A DNA stretch of 64,000 nucleotides from the NCBI RefSeq assembly GCF_026210795.1, contig NC_089435.1:558001-622000 (forward strand), written 5' to 3'. The notes below the pieces were generated by a model, which was not told where the DNA came from, made no database searches, and worked only from the letters and a program-made list of their open reading frames with translations. Source of the stretch: Rhizophagus irregularis. Taxonomy: Eukaryota; Glomeromycota; Glomeromycetes; Glomerales; Glomeraceae. Positions 34,624 to 47,864 of this stretch are shown here, in pieces. The translations under genes and the position numbers were made by a program. The first letter of the stretch is position 1; each line of letters begins with the position of its first letter.

Positions 34624-36107
34624 ATGTCTTCAAAATTCTTGGCAGAATTATCTAACGATTACGAAAAACTTTTTGAGACAGAAATGGGATATGACGTTAT
34701 TATTTATGCCGGTGAAGATCAATATCATGTTAAGGAAATCCATGCTCATTCAAATATTTTATCTATTAGGTCTCAATACTTTCGCTCCGCATTTTCTAAT
34801 GAATGGGCTGAGAAAAAAGATGGAAAATTTATTTTCAAAAAGCCTAACATTTCTCCACAATTATTTAATATTATTCTTAGGTACTATTTATAATATGTAT
34901 AATAATTTATATGTTAAAGGAAAGGAACTTCTAAATTAATATTATATTATTGCACATTAGGTTTATTTATTGTGGAAATATTGAATTAAAGAATTTACAA
35001 GGTCCTGATGTATTGAAATTGTTAATTGCAGTTGATGAACTCAATATTCATTCTTTGGTTTCTCATATTCAAGAATTTTTGATTGAACATCAAACTGAAT
35101 TTTTATATCAAAATCCAACTGAAATTCTTGAAACTGTTTATCAACATGAAACATTTACAGATTTATGGAATTTCTGCCTTGAAAAAATTTGTGATGAACC
35201 TAAAGTTTTATTCAATTCTGATAAATTTATTGATTTAAAAGCTCCTTTATTAGAATTATTGTTAAAAAGAGATGATTTAAATATGGATGAAATTGAAATT
35301 TAGGAAAATTTGTTAAAATGGTGTTTTTCTCAACAAAATATGAAGAATGAACCATTTAAATGGAATAAAGAAGATATTACAAAGATTGAGAGGGCATTGT
35401 ACAGATTTATTCCTGTAATTCGATTTTATGATATTGAACCTACAGACTTCTTTTATAAAGTTTATTGTTATAAAGATATCTTACCATACGATTTAATACA
35501 TGATCTCTTGGAATTTCATATAGTTCCTAATATTAAGCCTAAATCTAATTTAACACCTTCAAGAAAACCAAATTTTAAATATCAACTTGATTCAACCTTG
35601 ATTGGATCGAACTATATTCCTATTTTTGCTTCATGGGTTGATAAAATGGATTCTTCATACTATAATAGAAAAAATATTCCTTATGACTTTAAATTATTGA
35701 ACCGCTCAAGTCAAGATGGAAATAATATTTCATCTTTTCATAAAAATTGTGTTAATAAAGGAGCCACTATTTGGATTGGAAAAATTAAAAATTCTGCACA
35801 ATTAATTGGTGGATATAATCCACTTGATTGGGATCAAAGTTTCTCTTGGAAAACTACAGCAGATAGTTTTTTATTTAATTTTACAAATGGAAAAGATTTT
35901 TCCACTGCAAAAAGAAGTTATGTTAGTATGCAGAATATGGCTGTTTATTGTAGTCCCAATCATGGAACAACTATGGGTAATTTACAACATTATAAAAATA
36001 GTTGGTCTTATAATAATTCTGATAATGGAAATCGTTATCCTAAAATAGGGATCCCAGAAAATTTTGAAGTAGAAGATTATGAAGTATTTCAAGTAATTAA
36101 AAAATGA
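34624..36107 (+). pseudogene. BTB-BACK-TLDc protein with one nonsense codon
   Basis: Exon 1 34624..34880 and exon 2 34961..36107 join through a GT-AG intron inside an Arg codon, as in the two intact minus-strand paralogues. The BTB/POZ domain (GYDVIIYAGEDQ, SQYFRSAFSNEWAEKK) is followed by BACK (ETVYQHETFTDLWNFCLEKI) and a C-terminal TLDc domain (CVNKGATIWIGKI, ADSFLFNFTNGK, ENFEVEDYEVFQV). A TAG at 35301-35303 replaces the Trp of the EIEIWENLLKW motif; the frame then stays open to 36107. A single-base change or read-through could account for it. The family is expected to act as a substrate adaptor for cullin-3 ubiquitin ligases or in oxidative-stress responses; this is inference from the domains. 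Confidence 0.85.
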
Positions 36108-37312
36108 AAATAAAAGTTTATAAATATTTGTTTCATCTTCTAATACCATTTTATATTCATTAAAAGCGAGATTGTTTTTCAATTTGATATTATAAAGTAA
36201 TTGAGTTCATAATAATAATTAAATGTATGGACGTACTGTAATTATAATGCGATTTTAAGTGAGTAATATTAAATGTTATACTCAAATTAAACTCTAAATA
36301 AATTACAAAATTACCAATTTCAGAAAAAATAATTTGATATTAAAATGATTCACCAAACGCTAAATGTCCACAGTTTGTTATTTTAATGGATATTATTTTA
36401 ACAATTTCCTGGCTAAATTTATTGTTATTTTCCAACGATTGAAGTTTATGTGAATAAAATCAAAGCAACTTTTAAACAATTTTTCACAGTTGATTCAAAA
36501 TTAACATAATAAATTAAATCTATCTAAATAACCAAACTATTGCAAAAAAAAATAAATTAATTAAACCTGCATAATAAAGAAAAAATTGCCTACCTACTTA
36601 TTTTGAATTTGAATCAAAATTTTGTGATCCCCTTTGTCTGTAACTTTTATCTTAAATCCTCTATACTGATCTCCGAAGGTATCTTTTATTTTATGAATAA
36701 TATACTAATTAAATATATTAATGAAATTATTAAAACAAATTGACAAATAAGTTTTATAACTCAGAAATTTTGAATTTTAATGAAGAAAATTCAAAATTAT
36801 AGTAATTTATCAATTCACTCGTTAATTTTGTTAAGTACCTTCCCTTTAATTGATGCCATAACAACTGAACTACATACTGTACATAACTTGAAGAAAATCT
36901 TAAAATACTTTAATTTAAATATTATTACAAAAAAAAAGAGAAGTGATTTAATGAAGTATCTAAACCAACTGACATTCAATTCCTTACTCATGTTTATATT
37001 TTTGATAAATATCTCGAAAAAAGCATTGAAACACCTAATAAATTTTAGCCTATTGCGAGTTAATTTCGAAAGATAATGAATTTTAATTTTCACTTTTTCT
37101 CGATTTGTTCATAATTTATGATCCGTTGATATAAAGAATGAATATGTAAAAATAACTTATAAATGATCATATTTAAATAATACAAAAGCCAAAAATTAGA
37201 AATATTATTAGTATTATATTGATTGACTTGAAATGGTATTAGGGAATATGGATATAGGGATTTATTAGTTTTGATAACATACAAAAGTAAAGAAAATAAT
37301 GGCAGTATCATT
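36108..37312. other. Non-coding stretch
   Basis: AT-rich. Overlapping open frames on both strands at 36,780-37,090 show no recognisable domain. Confidence 0.4.
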
Positions 37313-37321
37313 AAGTAGAAA

Positions 37322-37944
37322 TAGTGGTTTGATCCATGACCAGATGAACCTGGGTAATTTTATTTTTCCAGATATCTGGATAATTGCGGTTTTTATCCAG
37401 ATAAATATCCGGTTAAAAATATCCGGATTTGACCTGGAATCTGGATAATAAAATTTTTTTAAAAAAAATCGATTTTGGGCCACCATAATAGTAATAGCGC
37501 AGCAATTTTGATGATAACAAATTCAACGGAAAATCTTTTGTACTTTATTTTCCATTATTATGCTTCAATTAGTTTGATTGGCTTTATATTTATTGTAATA
37601 TATTTATTGTGTATAACATCTAAAAATAATTTACATTTTTTCAAATTTTCGTGTAATGCTGGCCAAAATTATAATTTAACTTGAATGCACTATTTAATTT
37701 CGTAATTTTAATTATGGGTATAAAGCTCACCAGTGGTGATAGTTATCAGACCAACATTATGATATGCTTTGGCCAGAATTAAAAATCTAATAAAATATTG
37801 GCCGTCATTACATCATAAATAAATTCACAACTAGTAACCGTCACTACTGGTGATATTTAGTAATATCATACCCATTAATTATTATATATTTTATTTAACT
37901 ACAATCCTATCCGGATTTCGGTTTCTATCCGGATCAAAATACTA
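37322..37944. mobile_element. hAT-like MITE with ATCCGGATA-rich ends (623 bp)
   Basis: Ends TAGTGGTTTGATCC and (inverted) TAGTATTTTGATCC are followed on both sides by several TATCCGGAT motifs. The flanks carry the direct repeat AAGTAGAAA (37313-37321, 37945-37953), one base longer than the usual hAT 8-bp duplication. It is the same family as the 53190-54102 element. The interior has CACCAGTGGTGAT dyads and GGCCAGAATTA motifs and no coding frame. Confidence 0.85.
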
Positions 37945-38010
37945 AAGTAGAAAATTTTATGACAGTATAGCTATATATGGTTTGACTTATGCAGAACAAC
38001 GTTATACAAT

Positions 38011-38191
38011 CCCAGTAAAAAGTTCTTGTACCAAATATAGGCCAATTATGAAATGAGCCCATTCGGTATAAAATTTGGCCATATTTATTTTAATTTTATC
38101 CCATTTATGGTCCAATTTTTTATACCAAACGGGCTCATGTATAAATTCAATACAAACCTAATATGAATTCAGTACAGGACTTTTTACTGGG
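38011..38191. mobile_element. Small palindromic MITE (181 bp)
   Basis: Ends CCCAGTAAAAAGTTCTTGTA and (inverted) CCCAGTAAAAAGTCCTGTAC, with a second inner inverted repeat around ATGAGCCCATTCGGTATAAA and its partner at 38105-38130. There is a possible 3-bp AAT flank. Confidence 0.8.
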
Positions 38192-39089
38192 AATGGGATA
38201 TAGATAAACATTAAAGTACTATTCAAACTGAACTTTCCGTTGTATTATGGTCGCTAACAGAAAATTCTATATTTTATTCAACAATTCATTATATAAAAAT
38301 TTGAAAAACTATAAATATATCACATTTTTAATATTTGTTCATACTGTAATATCATAAAATGGAACTTGTAAAATTAAATGATCATGAAAATTTTTTTGAT
38401 CCAACACCAAAATTAAAATCCAGTCTCGTACCAATTTTTTTTGTTTCTTTTAATTGGATGATAATTATTGTATTCATTGTACATAACAACGACTATTTAT
38501 GCTCAAAAATATTGTAAAAAATCTTTATTGTATTATTTAACTAATATATAACTGATTGGACATATACTTATTCACAAAAAAGTTAGAATGTAAATATTAT
38601 ATTATAAACCAAATACTCAGTGATAGTTATAATTTGAATCCTTTCATAATTAAAAACGTGATTGAAAGTGAAAAATATTGTAAACTATGTGGAAAATTAC
38701 AATACCAAGGAACAGACCAGATATTATTAAAATCTCTCTTGGTTGTGTAGAATCAACCTTAATTAAAAAGCCTATTTCAATTATCTATTTGACATGGTGA
38801 GAAAAAAACCTTATTGTTATTGTTATGAAAATTAGTATTTACATCAGACTGTCAAAAATATTTTGAAAATTGTTTCACATTTTTCATTGGACGTAGATAT
38901 TGTTTAACAATAAACATTATTTTTATTATTTTTGGAATCAACTATTATTTTTGATACCATAAAGATTATTAGTATTAACAGCGAGAATAGTGTTTTAGAT
39001 GATTTTCACGTTAATAAGATGATCATATCAATTTGAAATAAAATACGAGTTAAAAAATATTGATAAGTGTTTCATTTTATCAGATAGTA

Positions 39090-39880
39090 TACGTCATTTT
39101 CCTTTATATGTTCCAGGAAAATTTATATAATATATACCATATTCTCAATTTACAAATATAAAAGAAATAGCAAAAGGAAGGATTTAGTAGTATTATTTAT
39201 CAAGCAACTTTGTTAGATAGTTCAATATACAAAGAACATCATTATGTAATAATGTATGATACGGTTGTCATTTTAAAAAGATTTAAAATCATCAACTGAA
39301 TATGCTAAAAAATATTTATGAATGGATAAATTATAATTGTAAAATTGGAGATTTAGGATTATCTCGACCTGCAAATGATACCTCATCGGATAATGGAATT
39401 TATGGAGTAATACTACCTTATATTGCACCAGAAATATTTAAAGGGTCTGCATTTTCAAAAGAATCTGATGTTTATAATTTGGGTATGATTATGTGGGAAC
39501 TTACGACAGGCTGTAAGCCATTTGCTAACGTTAAAGATAATATTCATCTGATTATACAAATTATTGATGGAGAGCGGCCTGAAATCATTACAGAAGATAC
39601 ACTGGAATGTTATGCTAATTTAATGAAAAGTTGTTGGGACCCTGATCCCCCGAAAAGGCCTTCTATAAGTGACATTAATAATATTTGTGAAAACATTGTA
39701 TTGTGATAATCAATTTTATCAAGCTGAACTTAGAAGGAAAAAGTTAATAAATTCAAAGAAGCTTGGTCACAATTTTATTGAAAAGCCGAAAAGCCTCATC
39801 CAAAAGCTATTATTTATACAAGCAGATCATTAAATTCTTAATGTTCATCTATCAACTTTTTTATCAAATGGTATGTATGT
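39090..39880 (+). pseudogene. TKL-like kinase with catalytic loop deleted
   Basis: The N-lobe can be followed at about 39130-39295 (IPYSQFTNIKEIAKGG with a frameshift, YQATLLDSS, VVILKRFK). After NIYEWINYN the sequence jumps straight to KIGDLGLSRP, so the hinge-to-HRD stretch including the catalytic loop is missing. The C-lobe is intact: YIAPEIFKGSAFSKESDVYN, MIMWELTTG, CWDPDPPKRPS, to a stop near 39706, followed by an out-of-frame tail (AIIYTSRSLN). Without HRD it cannot be an active kinase. An open frame with CKLCGKLQYQ at 38,660-38,720 could be a remnant of the Cys-cluster N-terminus. Confidence 0.85.
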
Positions 39881-41259
39881 ATTATACTATTTTAATAAAA
39901 GTTAACTTTGAATAATTAAATTAAATATAGTTTTTTTTTTCTAGATTACAATTCAAAAGAACTTGAATTTGACATAGACATTGAAAAGTATTCAAAGTTA
40001 AAAAATATTTATTAAATTATTTATAATTCAAATCCAATAATTCAAAATAAAATCTTCAAAAAATACAATTTTATATTAAAACTGAATCCAACGTTCTTAG
40101 AACCAGGCGAATTAAACATTAATTCATGTGAAAGTAATGGTACATATTCTATTTGATTAAATTTATAATGTTTATATTTTATTTACTTATTTATCCATTT
40201 TTTTTTTAAATTTAAATATAGGAAAATACATTAAAATTAGTACCAATTATTAAAGGAATTCTTTCACAAACTGAAACGATAACATTTGTCCGGTTATCCG
40301 TATTATATTTGATTTTTAATCCAGTATTTTAATTTTAATTTGTGTATGCATATTTTTTTATTTCGTATTATTATTTAATTAGCTTTGGTGTTTTTTGCAA
40401 AGTGAGATTTAATTATCACAGCTGAGATCATAAATAGATATTTGAAAAACTGAATGTGTATTTTGTAAACTCTTAACGACCTAACCCAAATCTTAGTCCG
40501 GAGCTTAGCGAAGGACTATGTGTTTAGATGAGGTGGTGCAAAAATGTCCCGTTGTCTCGCTCATCCTTTGAGTCGATGTAATTGCTTCTTTCATAAATAA
40601 CAAATACTCTACCTATTTTGGGTTATATTTTTTAGCTTTTCAATATAAAGTTTTTAACGCATTCAAACTATTATCTTTATAAAATGCTATAGCAAGTATG
40701 AAACAAAATAATTATTTGTGCAAATTGTGAAATAGATTAAAGTGAATCAAAAAATAAATTAAATACATCAGTTTGCCTTTTTTATCTTTGTTGACCCTTC
40801 ATGTTGTTGTATCATTTCCAACGTGATAAGCTCCAACGGTTATCGTTTTCCTAGTATAATAAACTTTTGGGTGAATTTATTTGGGTAAGATTTGATATTA
40901 CTACTCACCCCAAAAATGCCAAAAATAATCTTTATACTTTTGTTAAATGGTTGAAGTAAATTTTGTAGGACAGATAAAATTATCTTTTGGAGCTTGTATT
41001 AAGTTTTATTTTAAAAAAAAAAAAAAGAAAGAAAAAATTTCGTCAAAAATTGTCAGTAATCGGCATGACGTCATAAATTTAGGGTGATAACTTTTTCCTA
41101 AACGGTTAAAGAAATTCATATGCAATTTGGTAAACATATACCTGCCCAATTCAAGTATATTATATAAGTGTCAATTAAATTGTTTATATTTTAAGTTACT
41201 TTAAAAATCAAAATAATGATTTGATACTTTTGTAACAGTCATGTGTACGTACATCACAT
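39881..41259. other. Non-coding stretch
   Basis: AT-rich. A slightly G+C-richer patch at 40,480-40,580 has no recognisable gene. Confidence 0.4.
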
Positions 41260-41800
41260 GATCATTAATTATTCCAATTTTCATTGCTAATACAGTTTAT
41301 CGAAATATTATTTTGTTAATTAATGAAAAAAACTTAGTTTGTATTACTAATGATTTTTCATTTTTCAGTCATGCGGTTATCCAAACAAAGTATTATTATT
41401 TGTGTTTAGGCTGAATTTTTATCTATTACGTCAAATTTAAATTAATAAGCAATCTTGATATTTTATTAGATATATAATTGTGACTTTAATTTAAATGAAT
41501 TGAATCATTGCAACAGATTTAGTGAGAAATTTTTTTGTTCATGATAAATTTATAAATATTAAATCATTTTTAGGAATGGACCTGATCCAGTTTCAAGTAC
41601 GAAGGACTATATAATTTTATAAAAGGTGAAACAAATATCTGCATGTTACATTATTAATTTAATTAACTCTGTGACTAATTATTGAAACATATTTATTACA
41701 CAATATTAATCAGTATAAGTTGTATTAATTGTGCGACAATATCGGAATCATATATAATTTACCCATTTCAATATTTGATACTTCCCATTTGATATTTACA
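41260..41800. repeat. 5' flank of F-box-like gene, repeated inverted at 55.05-55.51 kb
   Basis: Blocks such as GCTAATACAGTTTATCGAAA, TCATTGCAACAGATTTAGTG and CGAAGGACTATATAATTT recur in inverse order on the + strand between about 55,050 and 55,510. The block includes the presumptive promoter of the 41.8-kb gene. Confidence 0.75.
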
Positions 41801-41802
41801 AC

Positions 41803-43204
41803 ATGTCATGTTCAAATGTATTTTTAGGAGATTTACCTGAATTATCTTATGATGTCATAAATTATTCTAAGAATCAACTTTATACCATGTATTTTAGTTA
41901 ATAAATTATGGTGTCGTCTAGTGATTCCATTATTATGGGAAAATCTTCCTATCCAGAATTATAGATTTATCGAAATTTACTTGCATAATTTAAATGATGA
42001 TTTTAAAACGAAATTAAATGAATATAAAATTATTAATATTATTTAAGAATATACTGTTTAATTATCCAAAGTTTTTTAGATATTTGAATATAAATAAGTT
42101 TATTTCCTCTATTAAACAGTGGTTGGCTGATGCTAATATTAATACAAAATCTAAGAATTTCAGGAGCTTAATTCAAAGGTCACTATTTAAAATTTTTATT
42201 AAAAATGAGTAAATTTACATACTCTTGAAATTTAAGATCTCAATGACTAATTATACTAATGATATTCTTGAGTTAATTTTACAAAATCAAAATTTCATTC
42301 ACAATGTTAGAAATTTGAAACTTCTTATTGATGAAAATACGAGAATTTATAATCTTACATCACAAATGATTCATTTACATCAAAATCTTAAGAAAATTTT
42401 GATAAGTAATGATATATATTTATATCAATTATCATTGTTATTATCGAAAGATTATAATTGTTCAAATACCTTAAATACAATCATTTTCTATCACGTCGAA
42501 TTTAAATTAGTAAACAATCTTGGCGAAATATTTGAACAATCAAATGTTTTAGAATCCGTTCATATTTTTTTTTGTTCTTTCTTGAATAGTAACCTTACTC
42601 AACAAATTATTAATTTAACAAAACCATTTAAATTAAAATCTTTATTTATTGTAATTGAGAAATCACAAATTGAAGCAGCACAACAATCATTACAAATATC
42701 TGGTGATTATTTAGAAAATTTCTGGTTTTCCTATAATGCATCAATAAATCAACAATTATTAAAATATTGTAAGAATATCAAATTACTTTATTTTGGTATG
42801 TATGAAAAATAGTTTACTTATCAAATAATCAATTCAATTGAAAATATTAAACAAAATCTTAGTTCAATCGGAAATGATCATTTAACAAATTGTAGTTCAA
42901 TCATATTACAAAACCTAGGACATCTAAATTAGGTTACGTAAGCTTGAATCTTCCTATTAAAAAAAGTGATTTTAAAATATTCTTAGAAAATTCTCAAGAT
43001 ATTCTCATTAATAAATTATTAATAATAATACAAAGTTGTAGTGATGATATTTTACATTGCATAAAGGAACATATTATGAAGAAAAAAAGAGCCAAGTATT
43101 TGGATATTCGGGATGATATTAAAAATAAAGAATTGTTTGATTTGAAAGATGAAGTGAAAGAAAAGAATTTGAAATATATAATATTAAAGTTCGAAATGAT
43201 TTAG
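41803..43204 (+). pseudogene. F-box-like protein, frameshifted
   Basis: ATG 41803 opens MSCSNVFLGDLPELSYDVIN, an F-box-like LPEL start. A frameshift and stop near 41890 are followed by NKLWCRLVIPLLWENLPI (the family's F-box end), FIEIYLHNLNDD, another shift, then LFNYPKFFRYLNINKFISSI. Open pieces at 42018-42212, 42225-42812 and 42944-43204 carry the helical and leucine-rich C-terminal region. The arrangement matches the large F-box-like families of Glomeromycotina as I remember them; they would recruit substrates to SCF ubiquitin ligases. At least three frame interruptions make it a pseudogene. Confidence 0.7.
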
Positions 43205-45855
43205 TTATTATGGATCATACCTTTGTAAATAATATTTACAATATTGATTAGTTAAAGAATATTTGATTAGTAGTTATTGTTATAAAGATGAATAATCATA
43301 TTTAATATTTGTAAAAACCATTACAACTGATTAATTAAAGTTCTTGATAAGTTTACTTTTCTAAAAAAAAAAATTAATTCTAGAGACTTAATGAGAAATT
43401 TTTTTTGTTCATGACAAATTATAAATATTAAATCCATTTCCAGAAATGGACTGGATCAATAAAGGGCATAATTCAATTTGCCAATTCAGGGTATTTTGTA
43501 TGGATCATGGGAAAATTTACCGGAATTAGTTATACCCGGGTATATTATAATGGTACGCTGTGTCTTTTAGTCAGTACTATACGGTGGTCTTTATGATATT
43601 GATACATCATTCATTTGTAATAAGGTTTCTAAAAATAGAGCTACTAGTAGTACACAAATAATTTTAAGAATTCTAGTTTAATTGGCCTATTACTTTCGAT
43701 GTTAAACTTATACAAACTAATTGTAATATTTATAGTTGGTATTTTGAATAAATTACTCCAATCAATATTATTTTGATTATAATATGTAATCCATTTAAAT
43801 TGTTGTTAATTATTTTATAAATTTAATATTCCTGAAATATCGGTATCATGAGGTGAAAATATTAGATATTTAGGATTTGGACAATTTTGATAAAATAACC
43901 AGAATCATTCTTTTCATCATAAAGTTCTATATAACAAGTGATCCATTTGTATTTTAAATTAAATTTATTAAATAGTTGACAGGAAATTTATCAAGTTTTA
44001 AAATTGTAAAGAAGGAAATGATAAATATTCTAAACTCTTCTATTTACTTATTATCTTACAACAATTCTAATCCTGTCAATTTCAGTAATAAATGAATTAT
44101 CTAAATCTCATAAAATATTGAATATTATTTAAAAGTTTAATCAAAAATATTACGAAACAGTTCATTTTGCGGCTATCAATAATAATAAATTTCAAAATAA
44201 ACATTAACTAATCCTCAATTTCCCATAATTGTTATTAGACCTTTCAAATAAAATATAAAAGCATCAACTCTAATTGAATTAATTACATACTTTTGTTAAT
44301 CTAACTAAAATATAAACTAAAATTGGACGTATAAGAGCACGATTATACAGCCCTCGCAACATATATTATTCGCATTAGGTAGTACAGAAGAATTGAACAT
44401 TCAATACATTAATAAATTATAAACCTTATTATTTATTACAAAGAGTTTTTATAATTAAGATCTAATTCGTGATCCCATAGTATAGTAGTTAATCTGGTTC
44501 TCTTGGGAACTAATCAAAATTGATTTATGAATTGATAAAATTAATTTCTTCATATTATAATAAATATTTCTTATAATTTTAAATTATTATGTGTTTAAAT
44601 AAGTCAATAGCAAATTTTACAGCGAACCCGTGAAAGAGTGTACGATCAATTATGGAATTTTCAAGTTAATCGAAAAATGAAATTATATAACTAGTAATAT
44701 TGTGATTTGATACAAATATTAGATTTAGATTTCTTTATAGATTCAATCTCTTAAAAAAGATTATGTATTTAATTAAGCCATCATATAGATTTATTCACTA
44801 TCCTTAAGGCTTTATCGTTTTAAGCATTACCATATCACTACTACTATTATATACGTTTTTTGTCAAATTTTTCATACAATAATAGAACTTACGATAATAA
44901 TCTTATAATGTAATTATCAATATTGCTCTAACATTTGTTAAAATGTAATCTTTGAAATATAATTATAATCCGAATAGATGAAATCTGATTCCTAGGCATT
45001 TATGACGTTTTCTAGAAATATTTCATATTTTAATTTAAAAAGCTATGGATAATCTCTATCTGTAAAGGATATCCATATTAAATTTTAAAAAAACTCACCA
45101 TATAAGTAAATAACAATAGACGAAATAAAATAGGGATATACGAGACTTTAATGACCAATATTTTTATGAGACATCCAATATCAAAATCAAGTTTTAATGG
45201 AATTAATTCCTATTTGTCGCCGCAGTATTTATAATGATCGAACTATTGATTCAGTTATTAAGATAATCGAAGATTTATATCTATATTCTCTCATCCAACA
45301 ACTATTTATTTCTTGATATTTTCACAATATAATCTACCTACAATTTATTTAATGATCATTGTATAAAAGACAATCTTTTGCTTGATAAGGAGATTTACAT
45401 GTCATATTATTTATTACTATATCAATATTGTTTAGTCATCTAATGAATTGATGGCTTTGAATACATCTCCAACATGAACAAAAAATTTACTGCCATTTTC
45501 AAAATGAACGAAATCGTTTAAATTCGCGTTTATTATTTTCAAATAAAAAAAAGGAATGACGTGTTAAAAAGTATAAATGAGAAAACAAACAATGAATCCT
45601 TTGGTACTAATTAACAAGAACTGAAATAATGCTGTGTTTAATCTGAGATGAGTTTATCATCTGATATTACAAAGTTAAACAAACATTCAATATAGATTGT
45701 ACCAAAATAGACGAATACTATAGTACATGTTTAGATATAAACTTAATTGTTTATAATATCAAATTTAGACTCTAATTAACACGAATATTGCTTAAGTGCA
45801 CAAAAATGGTTATTGTTAAATTCTTTTTCATTCATAAATTTAATCTTTTTTTTAA
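43205..45855. other. Mostly non-coding, with faint gene remnants
   Basis: Around 43,440-43,560 text resembling an F-box start (ENLPELV) is followed by stops. From 44,440 to 44,650 lies a second block that recurs inverted at about 54,870-55,020. A tRNA-Glu-like fragment at 44,471-44,516 lacks a T arm. Nothing here is an intact gene. Confidence 0.45.
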
Positions 45856-47326
45856 TTATTTTTTAATTACTTGAAATACTTCATAATCTTCTACTTCAAA
45901 ATTCTCTGGGATCCCTATTTTAGAATAACGATTTCCATTATCTTGATTATTATAAGACCAAATATTATTATAACAGATTAAATTACCCATAGTTGGTCCA
46001 TGACTAGAACCACAAAAAACAGCCAAACTCTGTATACTAACATAACTTCTTTTTGCAGTAGAAATATCTTTTCCATTTGTAAAATTAAATAAAAAACTAT
46101 CTGCTGTAGTTTTCCAAGAGAAACTTTGATCCCAATCAAGTGGATTATATCCACCAATTAATTGTGTAGAATTTTTAATTTTTGCGATCCAAATAGTAGC
46201 TCCTTTATTGTCACAATTTCTATGAAAAGATGAAGTATCATTTCCATCTTGACTTGCACGATATAATAAATTAAGATCATATGGAATATTTTTTCTATTA
46301 TAATGTGAAGAATCCATTTTATCAATCCATGAAGCAAAAATAGAAACATGGTTTGATTCAATCAAGGTTGAATTAAGTTGATATTTAAAATTTGGTTTTC
46401 TTGGTGTCAAATTAGTTTTAGGTTTCATATTAGGAACTATATAAAATTCTAAAAGATTATGAATTAAATCTTGTGGTAAGATATCTTTATAACAATAAAC
46501 TTTATAAAAGAAATCTGTAGGTTCAATATCATAAAATCGAATTAAAGGAATAAATCTATACAATGCTCTCTTGATCTTTGTAATATCTTCTTTATTCCAT
46601 TTTAATGGTTCATTCTTCATATTTTGTTGAGAAAAACACCATTTTAACAAATTTTCCCAAATTTCAATTTCATCCATATTTAAATCATCTCTTTTTAACA
46701 ATAATTCTAATAAAGGAGCTTTTAAATTAATAAATTTATCAGAATTGAATAGAACTTCAGGTTCTTCACAAATTTTTTCAAGACAGAAATTCCATAAATC
46801 TGTAAATGTTTCATGTTGATAAACAGTTTCAAGAATTTCAGTTGGATTTTGATATAAAAATTCAGTTTGGTGTTCAATCAAAAATTCTTGAATATGAGAA
46901 ACCAAAGAATGAATATTGAGTTCATCAACTGCAATTAACAATTTCAATACATCAGAACCTTGTAAATTCTTTAATTCAATACTTCCACAATAAATAAACC
47001 TAATGTACAATGATATAATATTAATTAGACTTTCCTTTTATAACATAAATTTATTATAAACATTTTAAATACCTAAGAATAATATTAAATAATTGTGGTG
47101 AGATGTTAGGTTTTCTGAAAATAAATTTTCCATCTTTTTTCTCAGCCCATTCATTGAAAAAAGCAGAGCGAAAGTATTGAGACCTAATGCACAAAATATT
47201 TGAATGAGCATGAATTTCCTTAACATATTGCTCTTCACCAGCATAAATAATAACGTCATATCCAATTTCTGTCTTAAAAAGTTTTTCGTAATCATTAGAT
47301 AATTCTGCCAAGAATTTTGAAGACAT
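45856..47326 (-). CDS. BTB-BACK-TLDc protein, intact
   Basis: Exon 1 47326..47073 and exon 2 46999..45856 join through a 73-nt GT-AG intron within an Arg codon and give 465 residues. I chose the start MSSKFLAELSNDYEKLF by alignment with the two paralogues; an upstream in-frame extension lacks conservation. BTB/POZ covers roughly residues 20-130 (GYDVIIYAGEEQ, SQYFRSAFFNEWAEKKDG, FIYCGSIELKNL), BACK about 136-270 (QHETFTDLWNFCLEKI, EIEIWENLLKW), and TLDc about 293-462 (NHVSIFASWIDK, GATIWIAKIKN, FNFTNGKDISTAKRSYV). The protein probably assembles as a dimer through BTB and could be a Cul3-type adaptor; TLDc domains are linked to oxidative-stress protection and V-ATPase regulation. No damage is seen. 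A Tc1/pogo-type MITE lies about 130 bp upstream. Confidence 0.92.
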
Positions 47327-47459
47327 TGTTTTTAATGTTAAGTAAGAAATGCAGGAAATGCAGTTAAAATTAAGGTTTGGGTACAAACACTTTTTATATT
47401 ATTTTATGATGATCAATTTCTACAACCGGAAATATTGCAGTTCCATAATAGTCCTAGTA

Positions 47460-47862
47460 CAGTCAACTCTTAATATAACGAAGTTGGCGTCCGGGTTGAT
47501 CAGGCTTTCGTTATAGGAATATTCGTTAATATGATGGGAAAATCTGGTATAACCCAGAAAATTTTTGTATATTATGGTATATTGTCGTATAATAATTGTA
47601 TCTTATAATGCAAAAATGCAAGTTACACAAAATATCTTCATTATATTGAAAAAAAATTCGTTATGAAAGAAAATTCATTATTAAAAGGGGCATTTTTCAT
47701 ATATGGTTTATAAAATTTACTTCGTTAAATGGTATACAGCATTTAATTAGTAAAATTCAGTATAATGAGATTTTTTTCATATGTTAAAATCTGTACCATA
47801 CTGAAGATCCGTTATATTGTAAAATTCGTTATATCAAAATTCGTTATAAGAAGAGTTGACTG
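47460..47862. mobile_element. Tc1/pogo-type MITE upstream of BTB gene (403 bp)
   Basis: Ends CAGTCAACTCTTAATATAAC and (inverted) CAGTCAACTCTTCTTATAAC with TA on both sides (47458-47459, 47863-47864). Same terminal family as 9343-9761. The interior contains several further TTCGTTATA-type repeats. It lies in the probable promoter region of the gene starting at 47326. Confidence 0.88.
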
Positions 47863-47864
47863 TA

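Noticed and set aside
36780-37093. Overlapping 98- and 92-codon frames on opposite strands
   Set aside because: Low-complexity AT-rich sequence; no motif, no splice context and no paralogue in the window.
44471-44516. tRNA-Glu-like sequence
   Set aside because: D-arm and anticodon-arm text is suggestive (GTATAGTAGTTAAT), but there is no T arm or proper acceptor stem.
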